A stretch of 64,000 bases of DNA. Origin: Peptococcaceae bacterium. Its GTDB lineage: Bacteria; Bacillota; Peptococcia; Peptococcales; Peptococcaceae. The notes beneath the pieces are model-generated. The model saw only the letters and a list, made by a program, of their open reading frames with translations, had not been told where the DNA came from and made no database searches. Shown here piece after piece: positions 42,032-50,808 of this stretch (its first letter is position 1; each line of letters opens with the position of its first letter). Both the position numbers and the translations under genes were made by a program. The stretch spans positions 36,394-100,393 of the forward strand of contig JAFQEO010000036.1 of the NCBI GenBank assembly GCA_017399005.1. The letters are read 5' to 3'.

Positions 42032-43342
42032 TTAACCAATTTTTGCGTTTTCTAACAGGAATTCAGAAACTTTTTCTAATAACAGGTTGCGTTTAATTGC
42101 CATAACCTGACCTCTCATAGCGAAAATTTCTTTTACGCTGTCTACAGGCTGATTATACATTTCTGCCATTCTTGCATATTCTGCATCTAAATCTTCATCG
42201 GTAACTTCCAGACCTTCTTTTTCAGCAATTGCTTCAAATACCAGAGTCTGTTTTACCAGAGTTTCTGCTCTCATTCTGCATTCGTTTTCAACGTCTTCCA
42301 GTTTGCCGTTTGTCAGATTCAGATAATCTTCCAGTTTGATACCCTGCTGGCTCATCTGGAAACGGATATCCTGCAGGAAGCTTTCAGCTTCTTCTTTCAC
42401 CATGGATTCTGGTGCAACAACATCTGTCTGTTCAGTTACTTTCTGAGCAACTGCAGCTTTGTGTCTGTTTTTGATTTCAGCTGTTTTTTCTGCACTCAGC
42501 ATATTTTTAATATCTTCTTTATATTCTGCAACAGTTTCAAAGTTGCTTACATCTTTTACGAATTCGTCGTTCAGTTCTGGCATGATTTTGCGTTTGATAG
42601 CATGCAGAGTTACTTCAAATACAACAGGCTGACCAGCCAGGTCGCTTACATAGTAATCTTCAGGGAAGCTCAGTTCGATGTCACGAACTTCTTCTACTTT
42701 CATACCTTCCATCTGTTCTTCGAAACCAGGGATGAAGGAACCGGAACCGATTTCCAGATCGTAACCTTCTGCGGAACCGCCAGCGAATGGAACGCCGTCT
42801 TTTTTACCAACGAAGTCAATGTTTGCTGTGTCACCTTTTTTCAGAACATTGCGTTTGTCGGTGATAGTTTTTACTTCAGCCTGTTTAGAACGAATCATAT
42901 CAATATACTGATCAATTTCTTTATCAGTTACTTCAGGATCGATATCTTCGATTGCGATCCCTTTGTATTCGCCCAGTTCTACAGTCTGTTTTGTGTCAAC
43001 AACAGCTTTGTAGATGAATTCTTTGCCTTTTTCCATCTGAACGATTTCAAAGTCTGGACGAGAGATAGCCTGGAAGCTGGAATCAGCAGCCATAGCTTCT
43101 TTTAATGCATCAATGTAATTTGGCATAATCATGTAGTTTGCAGCATCTTCGAAGAATACTTCAGCGCCGTACATTTTTTCCACTACTGCCATTGGCACTT
43201 TACCTGGGCGGAAACCTGGCACTTTAATTTTTGGAGCCATATCTTTGTATGCTCTTTTCATAGCTTCTTCAAATTTTTCTACTGGTACAGTAATGGTTAA
43301 CTCAGCCTTTACTTTATCCAGTTTTTCGATACTTACTGTCAT
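42032..43342 (-). CDS. tig: Trigger factor
   Basis: 436 residues. The N-terminal ribosome-binding domain has KVPGFRPGKVPMAVVEKMYG (near 38-57, with the FRPGKVP signature). The FKBP-type PPIase domain (near 165-245) and the C-terminal helical arms follow. It is a ribosome-bound chaperone for new proteins. It begins the tig-clpP-clpX series; GGAGG precedes ATG 43342. Confidence 0.97.
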   Translation of the reverse strand: MTVSIEKLDKVKAELTITVPVEKFEEAMKRAYKDMAPKIKVPGFRPGKVPMAVVEKMYGAEVFFEDAANYMIMPNYIDALKEAMAADSSFQAISRPDFEIVQMEKGKEFIYKAVVDTKQTVELGEYKGIAIEDIDPEVTDKEIDQYIDMIRSKQAEVKTITDKRNVLKKGDTANIDFVGKKDGVPFAGGSAEGYDLEIGSGSFIPGFEEQMEGMKVEEVRDIELSFPEDYYVSDLAGQPVVFEVTLHAIKRKIMPELNDEFVKDVSNFETVAEYKEDIKNMLSAEKTAEIKNRHKAAVAQKVTEQTDVVAPESMVKEEAESFLQDIRFQMSQQGIKLEDYLNLTNGKLEDVENECRMRAETLVKQTLVFEAIAEKEGLEVTDEDLDAEYARMAEMYNQPVDSVKEIFAMRGQVMAIKRNLLLEKVSEFLLENAKIG

Positions 43343-43453
43343 TTCAAAATTCCTCCTAAAAATATGTTAATTTTATGATTAAACATTATGCATAGAGTCT
43401 ATTATAACTCGAAATACGCCTGTAGAAAAGTTTTTTTTGCAGTTTTTTTCAAA

Positions 43454-44053
43454 TTAATCGCAGGTTTTCTCAAAATGCTTAAGTTTTCTATACATCGTAC
43501 TGCGGCTAAACCCGCATCGTTCACAAAAATCAACCATCGTAATCTCTCCTCTCAGCCAGAGTGTATAACAACGGTCAAATTCACTGGTTTGCAGATGTGG
43601 TCTTCCAAACTGTACACCGCGTTCTTTCGCCGCCTCAATTCCTTCTTCCTGCCGTTGCCGGATGCTGTCGCGTTCCATTTGCGCTGTATAAGACATCACA
43701 GACAGCACCAGATCCGCAATAAAGGTTCCCAGCAAATCCTTATGATAACTGGTATCAAGCAGAGGCGTATCCAGCACACGAACATCAGCACATTTCTCTT
43801 TTGTGATAATCCTCCACTGCTCCTGAATTTCCTCGTAGTTTCTGCCAAGCCGGTCAATGCTCTTGATAATAATCAGATCATCCTGCCGCAGCTGGCCCAG
43901 CATTTCTTTATAGGCCGGACGTTCAAAATCCTTACCGCTCAGCTTGTCCACATACAGATTTTCCGGAGGAATATTAAACTCTGCCAGTGCAATGAGTTGT
44001 CTGTCCTCGTTCTGTTCTTTTGTCGAAACTCTTACATATCCATAAATCGCCAT
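43454..44053 (-). CDS. Serine recombinase (resolvase/invertase family)
   Basis: 199 residues. The catalytic domain has YGYVRVSTKEQNEDRQ (active Ser near 9), the IIIKSIDRLGRNYEEI motif and a long E-helix. The C-terminal helix-turn-helix (MVDFCERCGFSRSTMYRKL) ends the protein. This is the short resolvase/invertase form, not the large integrase. No transposase, prophage genes or evident inversion site is next to it. It may act on a remote invertible element or be left from a mobile element. GGGGAGG precedes ATG. Confidence 0.92.
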   Translation of the reverse strand: MAIYGYVRVSTKEQNEDRQLIALAEFNIPPENLYVDKLSGKDFERPAYKEMLGQLRQDDLIIIKSIDRLGRNYEEIQEQWRIITKEKCADVRVLDTPLLDTSYHKDLLGTFIADLVLSVMSYTAQMERDSIRQRQEEGIEAAKERGVQFGRPHLQTSEFDRCYTLWLRGEITMVDFCERCGFSRSTMYRKLKHFEKTCD

Positions 44054-44159
44054 ATCTTATACCTCCCCTATAAACTGTCTGCAACATCTCTTTCTACAGG
44101 TTTGATACCGTCCGGATATGCCTCTATTCATTTTGCAAATTATATTTAACTAATTTACT

Positions 44160-44273
44160 ATGTTTGAATCTATACCTGGCACCCTTCGCCAGCTGCGAGA
44201 GAAAAATGAATGGAAACAGAGTACTGTCAGGGAAGCTTTTTATTTTCATTACGGCTTTCCTGTGTTAAGATAG
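44160..44273 (+). pseudogene. Short XRE-like helix-turn-helix remnant
   Basis: A 37-codon frame starting MFESIPGTLRQLREKNEWKQ. The first 25 residues look like helix 1 and the start of helix 2 of an XRE/Cro repressor, but the reading then becomes FYFHYGFPVLR and stops, without the rest of the fold. It is most likely the remnant of a repressor gene near the recombinase, or a chance match. No good ribosome site is seen. Confidence 0.3.
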
Positions 44274-44297
44274 AGCAGTAGAAAGCGAGGAGTCGGC

Positions 44298-45329
44298 ATG
44301 AAGAATATTTATGGCCTCACCTATGTACAGTTAGAATCATATTTACTGGAACTCGGTGAAAAAAAAAGTAAAGCACCATTTATCTATCAGGGATTATATA
44401 AACAGCAGATTGACAGCCTTCTGGATATTCCGGCTATCCGTCAGTCACTCTTAAAACAGCTGGAAGAAGATTTTTCCATGACGCTGCCTCGGCTGGTGGA
44501 ACAGACCGAAGGGGACGACACCACGAAATTTCTGTTTTCACTGGAGGACGGCAGCTTAATCGAAGCAGTGCTGATGCGCCAGAAATATGGAAACAGCCTC
44601 TGCATTTCCAGTCAGGTGGGATGTAATATGGCATGTGCATTCTGCCAGAGCGGTCGTTTCAAAAAGGTGCGAAATCTGCTGCCGGAAGAATTAACCGGTC
44701 AGATTATTTATATCCAGAAACAATTACATTTAACCATTTCCAATATCGTTCTGATGGGAATCGGAGAACCATTTGACAACTACGATAATGTGATGCAGTT
44801 TTTAGAAATCATCAGCCATCCGCACGGACTGGCACTTGGGCCGCGTCATGTTACCGTATCCACCTGCGGTCTTGTACCGCAAATTGAACAGTATGCATCT
44901 CATCCGGCTCACGGATTGCTGGCTATCAGCCTTCATGCACCGGATGACGAAACCCGCAGTCGTCTGATGCCGGTTAACCGCCGTTATCCAGTGGCGCAGC
45001 TTATGGATGCAGCCCGTTCCTGTATTCTGAAAGCCGGCAAAAAAATCATGCTGGAATATGTTATGCTGCAGGAGATCAACGACCATCCATGGCAGGCTCA
45101 GCTGCTGGCCGACCTCATCGGATGCGATGCTTTTCATGTTAATCTGATTCCGTATAACGAAACACAGAATCTGGGCTTCACACAGAGCAGCCGGGAACGA
45201 ATTCTGGAATTTTACGACGTGCTTAAAAAGAATCACATCACCGTCACCATGCGGCGTGAATTTGGTTCTTCCGTAAACGCTGCATGTGGTCAGCTTCGCG
45301 CAGATTACGAAAAGCAGCAAAAACAGTAA
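44298..45329 (+). CDS. rlmN: Dual-specificity RNA methyltransferase RlmN
   Basis: 343 residues. The radical-SAM cluster motif is CNMACAFCQSG (near 111-121); the SAM-binding glycines follow in VLMGIGEPFDNYDNV. Conserved Cys near 330 (SVNAACGQL) is the catalytic methyl carrier. It methylates C2 of A2503 in 23S rRNA and A37 of some tRNAs. GAGGAG precedes ATG 44298. Family identity is clear; the Cfr resistance homologue has a different N terminus and context. Confidence 0.95.
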   Translation: MKNIYGLTYVQLESYLLELGEKKSKAPFIYQGLYKQQIDSLLDIPAIRQSLLKQLEEDFSMTLPRLVEQTEGDDTTKFLFSLEDGSLIEAVLMRQKYGNSLCISSQVGCNMACAFCQSGRFKKVRNLLPEELTGQIIYIQKQLHLTISNIVLMGIGEPFDNYDNVMQFLEIISHPHGLALGPRHVTVSTCGLVPQIEQYASHPAHGLLAISLHAPDDETRSRLMPVNRRYPVAQLMDAARSCILKAGKKIMLEYVMLQEINDHPWQAQLLADLIGCDAFHVNLIPYNETQNLGFTQSSRERILEFYDVLKKNHITVTMRREFGSSVNAACGQLRADYEKQQKQ

Positions 45330-45348
45330 ACAGCACTTTATCCCGTAT

Positions 45349-45392
45349 ATAAAAATCTCCATCACGCATACAACGGGGATGGAGATTTTTTG
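45349..45392. terminator. Bidirectional terminator
   Basis: AAAAATCTCCATC (45351-45363) pairs with GATGGAGATTTTT (45378-45390). It lies between rlmN and the convergent CbxX-type gene. Confidence 0.85.
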
Positions 45393-45455
45393 TTCAGACA
45401 TATCCAGCACACAAAAAAGCAGACCATTCCGTCTGCCTTTCACAATTTATTTTTG

Positions 45456-46556
45456 TTATTTCTGTTCTTCTGGCTTCAGTACCTTCTGCACGTCTTCCAG
45501 AGTGACTTCCATCAGGCTCTCGCGGGTAATGGTTTCCGCAACTGCCAGCCGGTTTGCCTGTTCCACCAGAATTTTCTCAAACAGATTTCGTACCCCTCGA
45601 CCATTGCCAAATGTTTTATGACTCTGCGAAACATCTGCCAGATAATTCTGTACCTCCACCTTTGCCTCATCACTCAGTGTATAGCAGTTTTTGTCACAGC
45701 GCATCTGGAAAATCTCCATCAGTTCATCGCCGGTATAGTCCGGAAAATGCATGAAGCGATTAAATCGGGATTCCAGCCCCGGATTGCTGTGTACAAACTC
45801 CTCCATCAGTTCCACATACCCCGCAACAATAACTACAATTTCGTCACGATGATCTTCCATATATTTCAGCATGGTATCAATGGCTTCCTGACCAAAATCA
45901 TTTTCCGCTCCGCGAGACAGCGTATAGGCCTCATCGATAAACAGTACACCGCCTTTTGCCTTTTCCAGCACCTCCATAGTTTTTGTTGCCGTTTGCCCCA
46001 CGTATCCAGCCACCAGAGCACTGCGGTCTACCTCTATCAGCTGACCGCCCTCCAGAATCCCCAGCGTTTTATAAATCCGTGCCATCAGACGGGCAATCAT
46101 GGTTTTACCGGTGCCCGGATTACCGGAGAACACCATGTGTAATGACAAATCGCTGACCGGCAGATTATGCTGACGGCGCATCTGATAAACGGTTACCAGA
46201 TTGATTAAATCCTGCACTTCCTCTTTAATATGAGTAAGCCCCACATAACCTTCAAGTTCTGCTTTTAAATCCTCGATGGTTTCCGGCGGCTCCTGCTCTT
46301 GTTTCTGCTCTTTGTTTTGTGGTTCTGCTACCGCCTCTTCTGTTTTATTTTCCTCACGCAATGCTTTGCTGGAATCTGCAGTCCGTTCTTTGCCTATTTC
46401 CGCAGTACGAGCCTCCAGCTCTTTCTGTAAATCATCCAGATTAGACGCAGTACTGCCCCAGAAATCATCGGTCATGCGTTTCAGATTATTTTCTGTCATG
46501 GTGCGAATCAGTTCATTCTGCATCCGAATCAGTTCATCTTTATGATCCATGTTCAT
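45456..46556 (-). CDS. CbxX/CfqX (SpoVK-like) AAA ATPase
   Basis: 366 residues. The N-terminal 110 residues are coiled-coil-like and rich in Glu/Lys/Gln. One AAA domain follows: VFSGNPGTGKTMIARLMA (Walker A, near 142-160), GGVLFIDEAYTLSRG (Walker B, near 205), the sensor region VIVAGY and the arginine-finger motif NPGLESRFNRFMHFPDY. This is the CbxX/CfqX family, to which SpoVK of sporulation belongs. ATG 46550 (MDHKD) is an alternative start with better ribosome spacing. It is monocistronic; the substrate is unknown. Confidence 0.85.
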   Translation of the reverse strand: MNMDHKDELIRMQNELIRTMTENNLKRMTDDFWGSTASNLDDLQKELEARTAEIGKERTADSSKALREENKTEEAVAEPQNKEQKQEQEPPETIEDLKAELEGYVGLTHIKEEVQDLINLVTVYQMRRQHNLPVSDLSLHMVFSGNPGTGKTMIARLMARIYKTLGILEGGQLIEVDRSALVAGYVGQTATKTMEVLEKAKGGVLFIDEAYTLSRGAENDFGQEAIDTMLKYMEDHRDEIVVIVAGYVELMEEFVHSNPGLESRFNRFMHFPDYTGDELMEIFQMRCDKNCYTLSDEAKVEVQNYLADVSQSHKTFGNGRGVRNLFEKILVEQANRLAVAETITRESLMEVTLEDVQKVLKPEEQK

Positions 46557-46708
46557 CCATCCTTTACACAGTTCTTGCTGTTTCCATTATACATCAGGAG
46601 ATGTGCAAACACCTAATAAAAATAGAGAATTCCATTTTCATATATCCAAAAATATGTTACACTTATAGCACTGCATTTTATCAAGAATTACTGGAGGCTA
46701 TTACATAT

Positions 46709-47059
46709 ATGGGAATTCTTATTGCTCTTATTATCTGGCTGCTGATTCTGGTGGCTATTGTTGTAAAATTCCGTCAGGACGGCAACACATCGCATCAGCG
46801 ACTATTCAGTGTTTTTCTGATTATCTGGGCCATTCTGGCTATCGTTTACTACGATGTTCTGATGCTCACAACCGGCGGGTTCGCTGCCGAAAACGCAACA
46901 CAGTGGCATCAGTATCTGCCGGTGGTGCTGTTCTCAATCTGCGCCGGCATCGGCACCTATTTTCTAATGATGACCTTCCGCAAATTCCATAAAGAATCAC
47001 CGGAAGATGACACAAAAACAAAAAAGAAAACCGGAAAAAAATCCAGCAAGAAGAAATAA
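46709..47059 (+). CDS. Small membrane protein with Lys-rich tail
   Basis: 116 residues from the ATG at 46709, preceded by GGAGG; the frame is open from 46601, but the earlier part is not protein-like. Three hydrophobic segments (near 2-20, 35-55 and 72-92) are followed by a cytosolic tail of about 20 residues dominated by Lys (KTKKKTGKKSSKKK). I do not recognise it. It is divergent from the CbxX gene and has its own terminator. Confidence 0.65.
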   Translation: MGILIALIIWLLILVAIVVKFRQDGNTSHQRLFSVFLIIWAILAIVYYDVLMLTTGGFAAENATQWHQYLPVVLFSICAGIGTYFLMMTFRKFHKESPEDDTKTKKKTGKKSSKKK

Positions 47060-47067
47060 AAACGGGG

Positions 47068-47107
47068 ACAATATCTGCACAAACACTATGCGATATTGTC
47101 CTTTTTT
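47068..47107 (+). terminator. Terminator
   Basis: GGACAATATC pairs with GATATTGTCC (about 47066-47075 and 47092-47101), then TTTTTTATT. It ends the small membrane protein gene. Confidence 0.85.
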
Positions 47108-47179
47108 ATTCTATGTGTATGGTAGTGCAGGATCGATGCAGCTTTGGTGCAGGAAGAAATCGCTCAACCAATAGGCCGG

Positions 47180-47274
47180 TGTAGGAGATGTAGGACTTTT
47201 CAGAAAAAAATAAAAAATGAAAAATAATTAGAAAATACTTTTAGAAAAGTGCAGCATATCCTACACTCCTACAT
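47180..47274. repeat. Inverted repeat of doubled TGTAGGA units
   Basis: TGTAGGAGATGTAGGA (47180-47195) faces TCCTACACTCCTACA (47260-47274) across a 64-base AT-rich centre. Each arm holds two TGTAGGA units. It is in the gap between the small membrane protein and hisE, and matches no gene. The purpose is unknown. Confidence 0.55.
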
Positions 47275-47282
47275 CAAAACAA

Positions 47283-47321
47283 GCAAAAATCCCTCTGCGA
47301 ATCGTTTTTCACAGAGGGATT
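47283..47321 (-). terminator. Terminator of the histidine operon
   Basis: AATCCCTCTG (47288-47297) pairs with CAGAGGGATT (47312-47321), with a short T-run on the minus strand. It follows hisE. Confidence 0.85.
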
Positions 47322-47327
47322 GCTTTA

Positions 47328-47654
47328 TCATGTATTGTGGTCGCTTACGTGGAACTGTTTCAGGTTTCCGATTTTCTGACGGCGCTGTTCCAGTTCTGCT
47401 TCTACAGCTTCCAGCGGAATGCCCTGATCTACCATCATGACCAGCAGATGATACATTAAGTCACAGATTTCGCCTACGGTTTCATCCTGCTGACCATTTT
47501 TTGCCGCGATGATAACTTCACTACATTCCTCACCGCATTTTTTTAAAATTTTATCCAGGCCTTTATCCAGCAGATAACAGGTGTAGGAACCTTCCTGCGG
47601 TTCCGCTTTGCGCTGCTGTACAACGGCATACAGACCTTCTAATACGTCCTGCAT
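47328..47654 (-). CDS. hisE: Phosphoribosyl-ATP diphosphatase
   Basis: 108 residues, with the MazG-like helices and the metal-binding KKCGEECSEVIIAAKN motif (near 38-53), followed by GEICDLMYHLLVMM. It removes pyrophosphate from phosphoribosyl-ATP, step two of histidine synthesis. It directly follows hisI without a gap; in many bacteria both are fused. Confidence 0.96.
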   Translation of the reverse strand: MQDVLEGLYAVVQQRKAEPQEGSYTCYLLDKGLDKILKKCGEECSEVIIAAKNGQQDETVGEICDLMYHLLVMMVDQGIPLEAVEAELEQRRQKIGNLKQFHVSDHNT

Positions 47655-47981
47655 TTATTTCTCCTCCCAGATTGTCCGATAAAAACAGCTATGGTTTCCG
47701 GTATGACAGGCGGCACCGGTCTGTTCCACGATAATGAGCAAAGTATCATCGTCACAGTCGGTACGAATCTCATACACTTTCTGCACATGGCCGGAAGTTG
47801 CCCCTTTATTCCAGAGTTCCTGCCGGGAACGGCTGTAAAACCATGTATAACCGGTTTCCATTGTTTTTCGCAGACTTTCTTCATTCATGTATGCCAGCAT
47901 CAGAACCTCACCAGTGCTTTTTTCCTGCACGATTGCAGGGGTGAGTTCACTTTTGGCAAAATATTTTTTTAAATCTTCCAT
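47655..47981 (-). CDS. hisI: Phosphoribosyl-AMP cyclohydrolase
   Basis: 108 residues starting [10 protein letters not shown]. It shows [21 protein letters not shown] (near 48-68) and the zinc/metal motifs DCDDDTLLI and CHTGNHSCF. It opens the purine ring of phosphoribosyl-AMP, step three. The ATG at 47981 is preferred to 48005, as the domain begins there. It is separated from hisF by 150 bases with a palindromic repeat. Confidence 0.95.
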   Translation of the reverse strand: MEDLKKYFAKSELTPAIVQEKSTGEVLMLAYMNEESLRKTMETGYTWFYSRSRQELWNKGATSGHVQKVYEIRTDCDDDTLLIIVEQTGAACHTGNHSCFYRTIWEEK

Positions 47982-48011
47982 AGTGCTGCTTCCTCGTTTT
48001 ACCACTTTCTA

Positions 48012-48122
48012 CAGACGCAGGATTTTTTGTGCCTGACAAGGCAGATGTTTATTTTTCGAGTGACGCGTACCCAATGTACGCAAGACGAGAAAAATGAACA
48101 TCAACACAGTCAGGTGCAAAAA
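48012..48122. repeat. Dispersed palindromic repeat, copy 2, inside the his operon
   Basis: An imperfect palindrome of about 110 bp. Outer arms: GGATTTTTTGTGCCTGAC / GTCAGGTGCAAAAAAGACC. Middle arms: GATGTTTATTTTTC / GAAAAATGAACATC. Tip: GCGTAC-CCAAT-GTACGC. The core (AAGGCAG, ATTTTT-GAG-GACGC, AGAAAAA) matches the repeat at 34844-34966. It sits between hisF and hisI. Confidence 0.7.
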
Positions 48123-48133
48123 AGACCAGTCCG

Positions 48134-48892
48134 TCATTTTCTTACAGGAATATTGTGCATCCGCAAATGCTCCTTCACCTGCTGCACTGTCAGTTCTTTA
48201 AAATGAAACAGAGAGGCCGCCAGTGCTGCATCGGCTCCAGTTTTTTCGAATACTTCCGAGAAATGATCCAAGGTACCGCATCCGCCCGATGCAATCACCG
48301 GAATATTCACCACTTTACTAATGGCATCGGTTAATTCCAGATCAAAGCCCTGCTTGCATCCGTCAGTATCCATAGAGGTGAGCAGAATCTCACCGGCACC
48401 GCGTCGTTCACATTCTTTCGCCCATTCGATAGCATCCATCTGCATATCGATACGTCCGCCGTTTACCACTACCGTAAAGCCGCCTTCCGCTTTGCGCCGT
48501 GCATCAATAGCAACCACAACACACTGGCTTCCAAATTTATCGGCTGCTTCGCTAATCAGTTGCGGATTGCGTACTGCTGCCGAGTTCACCGAAATTTTAT
48601 CGGCCCCGGCGCGAAGCAGTTCCCGGAAATCATCCACTGTGCGGATACCACCGCCTACTGTTAACGGGACAAATACATTTTTTGCAGTATTGCGTACCAC
48701 ATCAATCATAGTGCTGCGCCCTTCATGGGTGGCCGTAATATCCAGAAAAGTAATCTCATCGGCACCCTGACGGTCATATTCAATAGCACACTGTACAGGG
48801 TCACCCACTTCTTTGATGCCCACAAAGTTTACGCCTTTTACAACCTTGCCGTCGCGCACATCCAGACATGGAATAATACGTTTTGCTAACAT
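48134..48892 (-). CDS. hisF: Imidazole glycerol phosphate synthase subunit HisF
   Basis: 252 residues, a complete TIM barrel. [18 protein letters not shown] (catalytic Asp near 11), the [10 protein letters not shown] strand and [16 protein letters not shown] (second catalytic Asp near 130) are visible. With HisH it makes imidazole-glycerol phosphate and AICAR. It overlaps hisA by 7 bases. Confidence 0.98.
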   Translation of the reverse strand: MLAKRIIPCLDVRDGKVVKGVNFVGIKEVGDPVQCAIEYDRQGADEITFLDITATHEGRSTMIDVVRNTAKNVFVPLTVGGGIRTVDDFRELLRAGADKISVNSAAVRNPQLISEAADKFGSQCVVVAIDARRKAEGGFTVVVNGGRIDMQMDAIEWAKECERRGAGEILLTSMDTDGCKQGFDLELTDAISKVVNIPVIASGGCGTLDHFSEVFEKTGADAALAASLFHFKELTVQQVKEHLRMHNIPVRK

Positions 48893-49611
48893 GTCTGCGC
48901 ACCTGCTTTCGCTACAGCCTCTGCCAGACTCAGGCTTCCGCTGTAAATAGATTTGCCGCAGATTACACCGTACAGATTCAGCTGTTTACACAGTTCAATG
49001 TCGGCAATAGATTTTACACCGCCGCTGGCAATAATGCCACAGCCTACCGCACGATTAATTGCATCCAGCTGCTCGCCATTTACACCGGAAAGCATGCCAT
49101 CTTTGGAAATATCGGTATAGATGATGGTCTGTACTCCCACAGCCTCCATCATTTTTGCCATCTCAATGTAATGTACATTGCTGGTATCCAGCCATCCTTC
49201 GGTGGCTACCATTTCATTTTTAGCATCAATGCCGACTGCAATCCGGCTGCCGAAATGATTTACAGCATCTTTCACCAGAGCCGGATTTTTTACTGCAACC
49301 GAACCCAGAATGACACGCTCAATACCCTGATTTAAGTAATATTCAATCGTATCCATGCTGCGAATGCCTCCGCCCAGTTCCACTTTCAGGCCGGATTCCG
49401 CCGCCACTTTACAGAAAATTTCCGCATTGACCGGTTTGGCATCTTTAGCACCGTCCAGATCCACCATGTGAATCCATGCAGCACCGGCCTGTTTAAAGCC
49501 AGCCGCAGTATCATAAGGACTTGCTGCCACCTGTTCTGCTGTATCAAATTCGCCTTTGCGCAGACGGACACATTTGCCGTCTTTAATATCAATTGCTGGT
49601 AAGATAATCAT
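48886..49611 (-). CDS. hisA: ProFAR isomerase HisA
   Basis: 241 residues, a half-repeat TIM barrel like His[20 protein letters not shown] (Asp near 8) and [12 protein letters not shown] (Asp near 130) carry the catalytic residues. It isomerises ProFAR to PRFAR. It overlaps hisH by 4 bases (ATGA) and hisF by 7. Confidence 0.98.
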   Translation of the reverse strand: MIILPAIDIKDGKCVRLRKGEFDTAEQVAASPYDTAAGFKQAGAAWIHMVDLDGAKDAKPVNAEIFCKVAAESGLKVELGGGIRSMDTIEYYLNQGIERVILGSVAVKNPALVKDAVNHFGSRIAVGIDAKNEMVATEGWLDTSNVHYIEMAKMMEAVGVQTIIYTDISKDGMLSGVNGEQLDAINRAVGCGIIASGGVKSIADIELCKQLNLYGVICGKSIYSGSLSLAEAVAKAGAQTC

Positions 49612-50216
49612 GTTGTCACCAACTTTGCAAAATTTTTAAGAATCTGCATCCCTACCTGTCCGCTTTTTTCCGGATGGAACTGAGCACCGTACACATTGCC
49701 GCGGAACACCAGCCCCGGAATTTTTTCGTTGTAAGTGGCATAGCAGCTGATATATTCATCACTGGTTTCTGCCCGGTAGGAATGTACAAAATATACATAG
49801 TCACCGTCTGCCACATCCGCACTGAGTGCGCAGTCATGCAGTACGGTCAAATCATTCCAGCCCATATGGGGAATTTTTAATCCACCACCGTCAATCAGCT
49901 GAACGCAGCCTGGAATCAGACCAAGGCCATCGCTTTCGCCAAATTCATAGCCTTTCTCAAACAGCATCTGCATACCCAGACAAATACCAAGCAGCGGTTT
50001 TCCTGCTGCCGCCTGTTTTTTTATTTCCTCGGTAAAGCCGCTGCCATTCAGCATGGTCATAGCATCGCGGAACGCACCAACACCCGGCAGAATAATGCCA
50101 TCCGCTTCCGCCAGGTCAGCCGGATTGGCTGTAATTTTATTTTCAATGTGCAGATAATCCAGTGCATTCTTTACACTGAACAGATTGCCTGCACCATAAT
50201 CAACAATATGAATCAT
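49608..50216 (-). CDS. hisH: Imidazole glycerol phosphate synthase subunit HisH
   Basis: About 202 residues, a class I glutamine amidotransferase. The triad is the Cys of LLGICLGMQMLFE (near 80) and the His and Glu of FHPEKSG (near 183-185). It supplies ammonia to HisF. ATG 50216 has AGAGGTG upstream; the longer frame to 50267 is not used. Confidence 0.97.
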   Translation of the reverse strand: MIHIVDYGAGNLFSVKNALDYLHIENKITANPADLAEADGIILPGVGAFRDAMTMLNGSGFTEEIKKQAAAGKPLLGICLGMQMLFEKGYEFGESDGLGLIPGCVQLIDGGGLKIPHMGWNDLTVLHDCALSADVADGDYVYFVHSYRAETSDEYISCYATYNEKIPGLVFRGNVYGAQFHPEKSGQVGMQILKNFAKLVTT

Positions 50217-50229
50217 AGTCACACCTCTG

Positions 50230-50808
50230 TTATGCCAGCACACCCTTTGACGACAGAATATTTCCATCGCGCAGTTTTACCGCCTGCTGCAGTGCATGTG
50301 CAACGGCTTTGAAAATGGCCTCGATTTTATGATGGTCATTGCTGCCGTATTCCAGACGGATATGCAGAGTAATGCCGCTGTTCATCGCAAATGCACGGAA
50401 GAATTCTTCCACCAGGCAGCAATCCAGCGCACCGACGTTCTGGTTTGTAAACGCTGCATCAAAATGCAGAAAAGCTCTTCCGCTGATGTCCAGCGCACAG
50501 AATGCCAGAGCTTCATCCATTGGCACATAAAAACTGCCAAACCGTTCAATCTGCTTTTTATCTACCACCTGAGCAAATGCCTGCCCCAGCACAATTCCCA
50601 CATCTTCCACGCTGTGATGACCATCTACTTCTAAATCACCTTTCATCTGCAGGTTGATATCAAATCCGCCATGCACGGCAAAGGCTGTCAGCATATGATC
50701 AAAAAAACCAATACCACTGGTTCCGGTAAACGTTCCTGTTCCGTCAATATTCAGGTTCAGCTGAATCTGTGTTTCCTTTGTTTCCCGTTTGATTTCTGTA
50801 CAGCGCAT
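50230..50808 (-). CDS. hisB: Imidazoleglycerol-phosphate dehydratase
   Basis: 192 residues, only the dehydratase domain and no phosphatase domain. Metal-binding motifs are GFFDHML (near 42-48), GHHSVEDVGI (near 70-79) and GSNDHHKIEAIFKA (near 163-176). The start codon at 50808 shares its last base with the hisC stop (TAATG). A separate histidinol phosphatase must exist elsewhere; none is in this operon. Confidence 0.97.
   Translation of the reverse strand: MRCTEIKRETKETQIQLNLNIDGTGTFTGTSGIGFFDHMLTAFAVHGGFDINLQMKGDLEVDGHHSVEDVGIVLGQAFAQVVDKKQIERFGSFYVPMDEALAFCALDISGRAFLHFDAAFTNQNVGALDCCLVEEFFRAFAMNSGITLHIRLEYGSNDHHKIEAIFKAVAHALQQAVKLRDGNILSSKGVLA

Noticed and set aside
43454..44273. Prophage or integrative element around the serine recombinase
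   Set aside because: Flanks are tig-clpP-clpX and rlmN; no phage structural, integrase or conjugation genes and no attachment repeats are visible.
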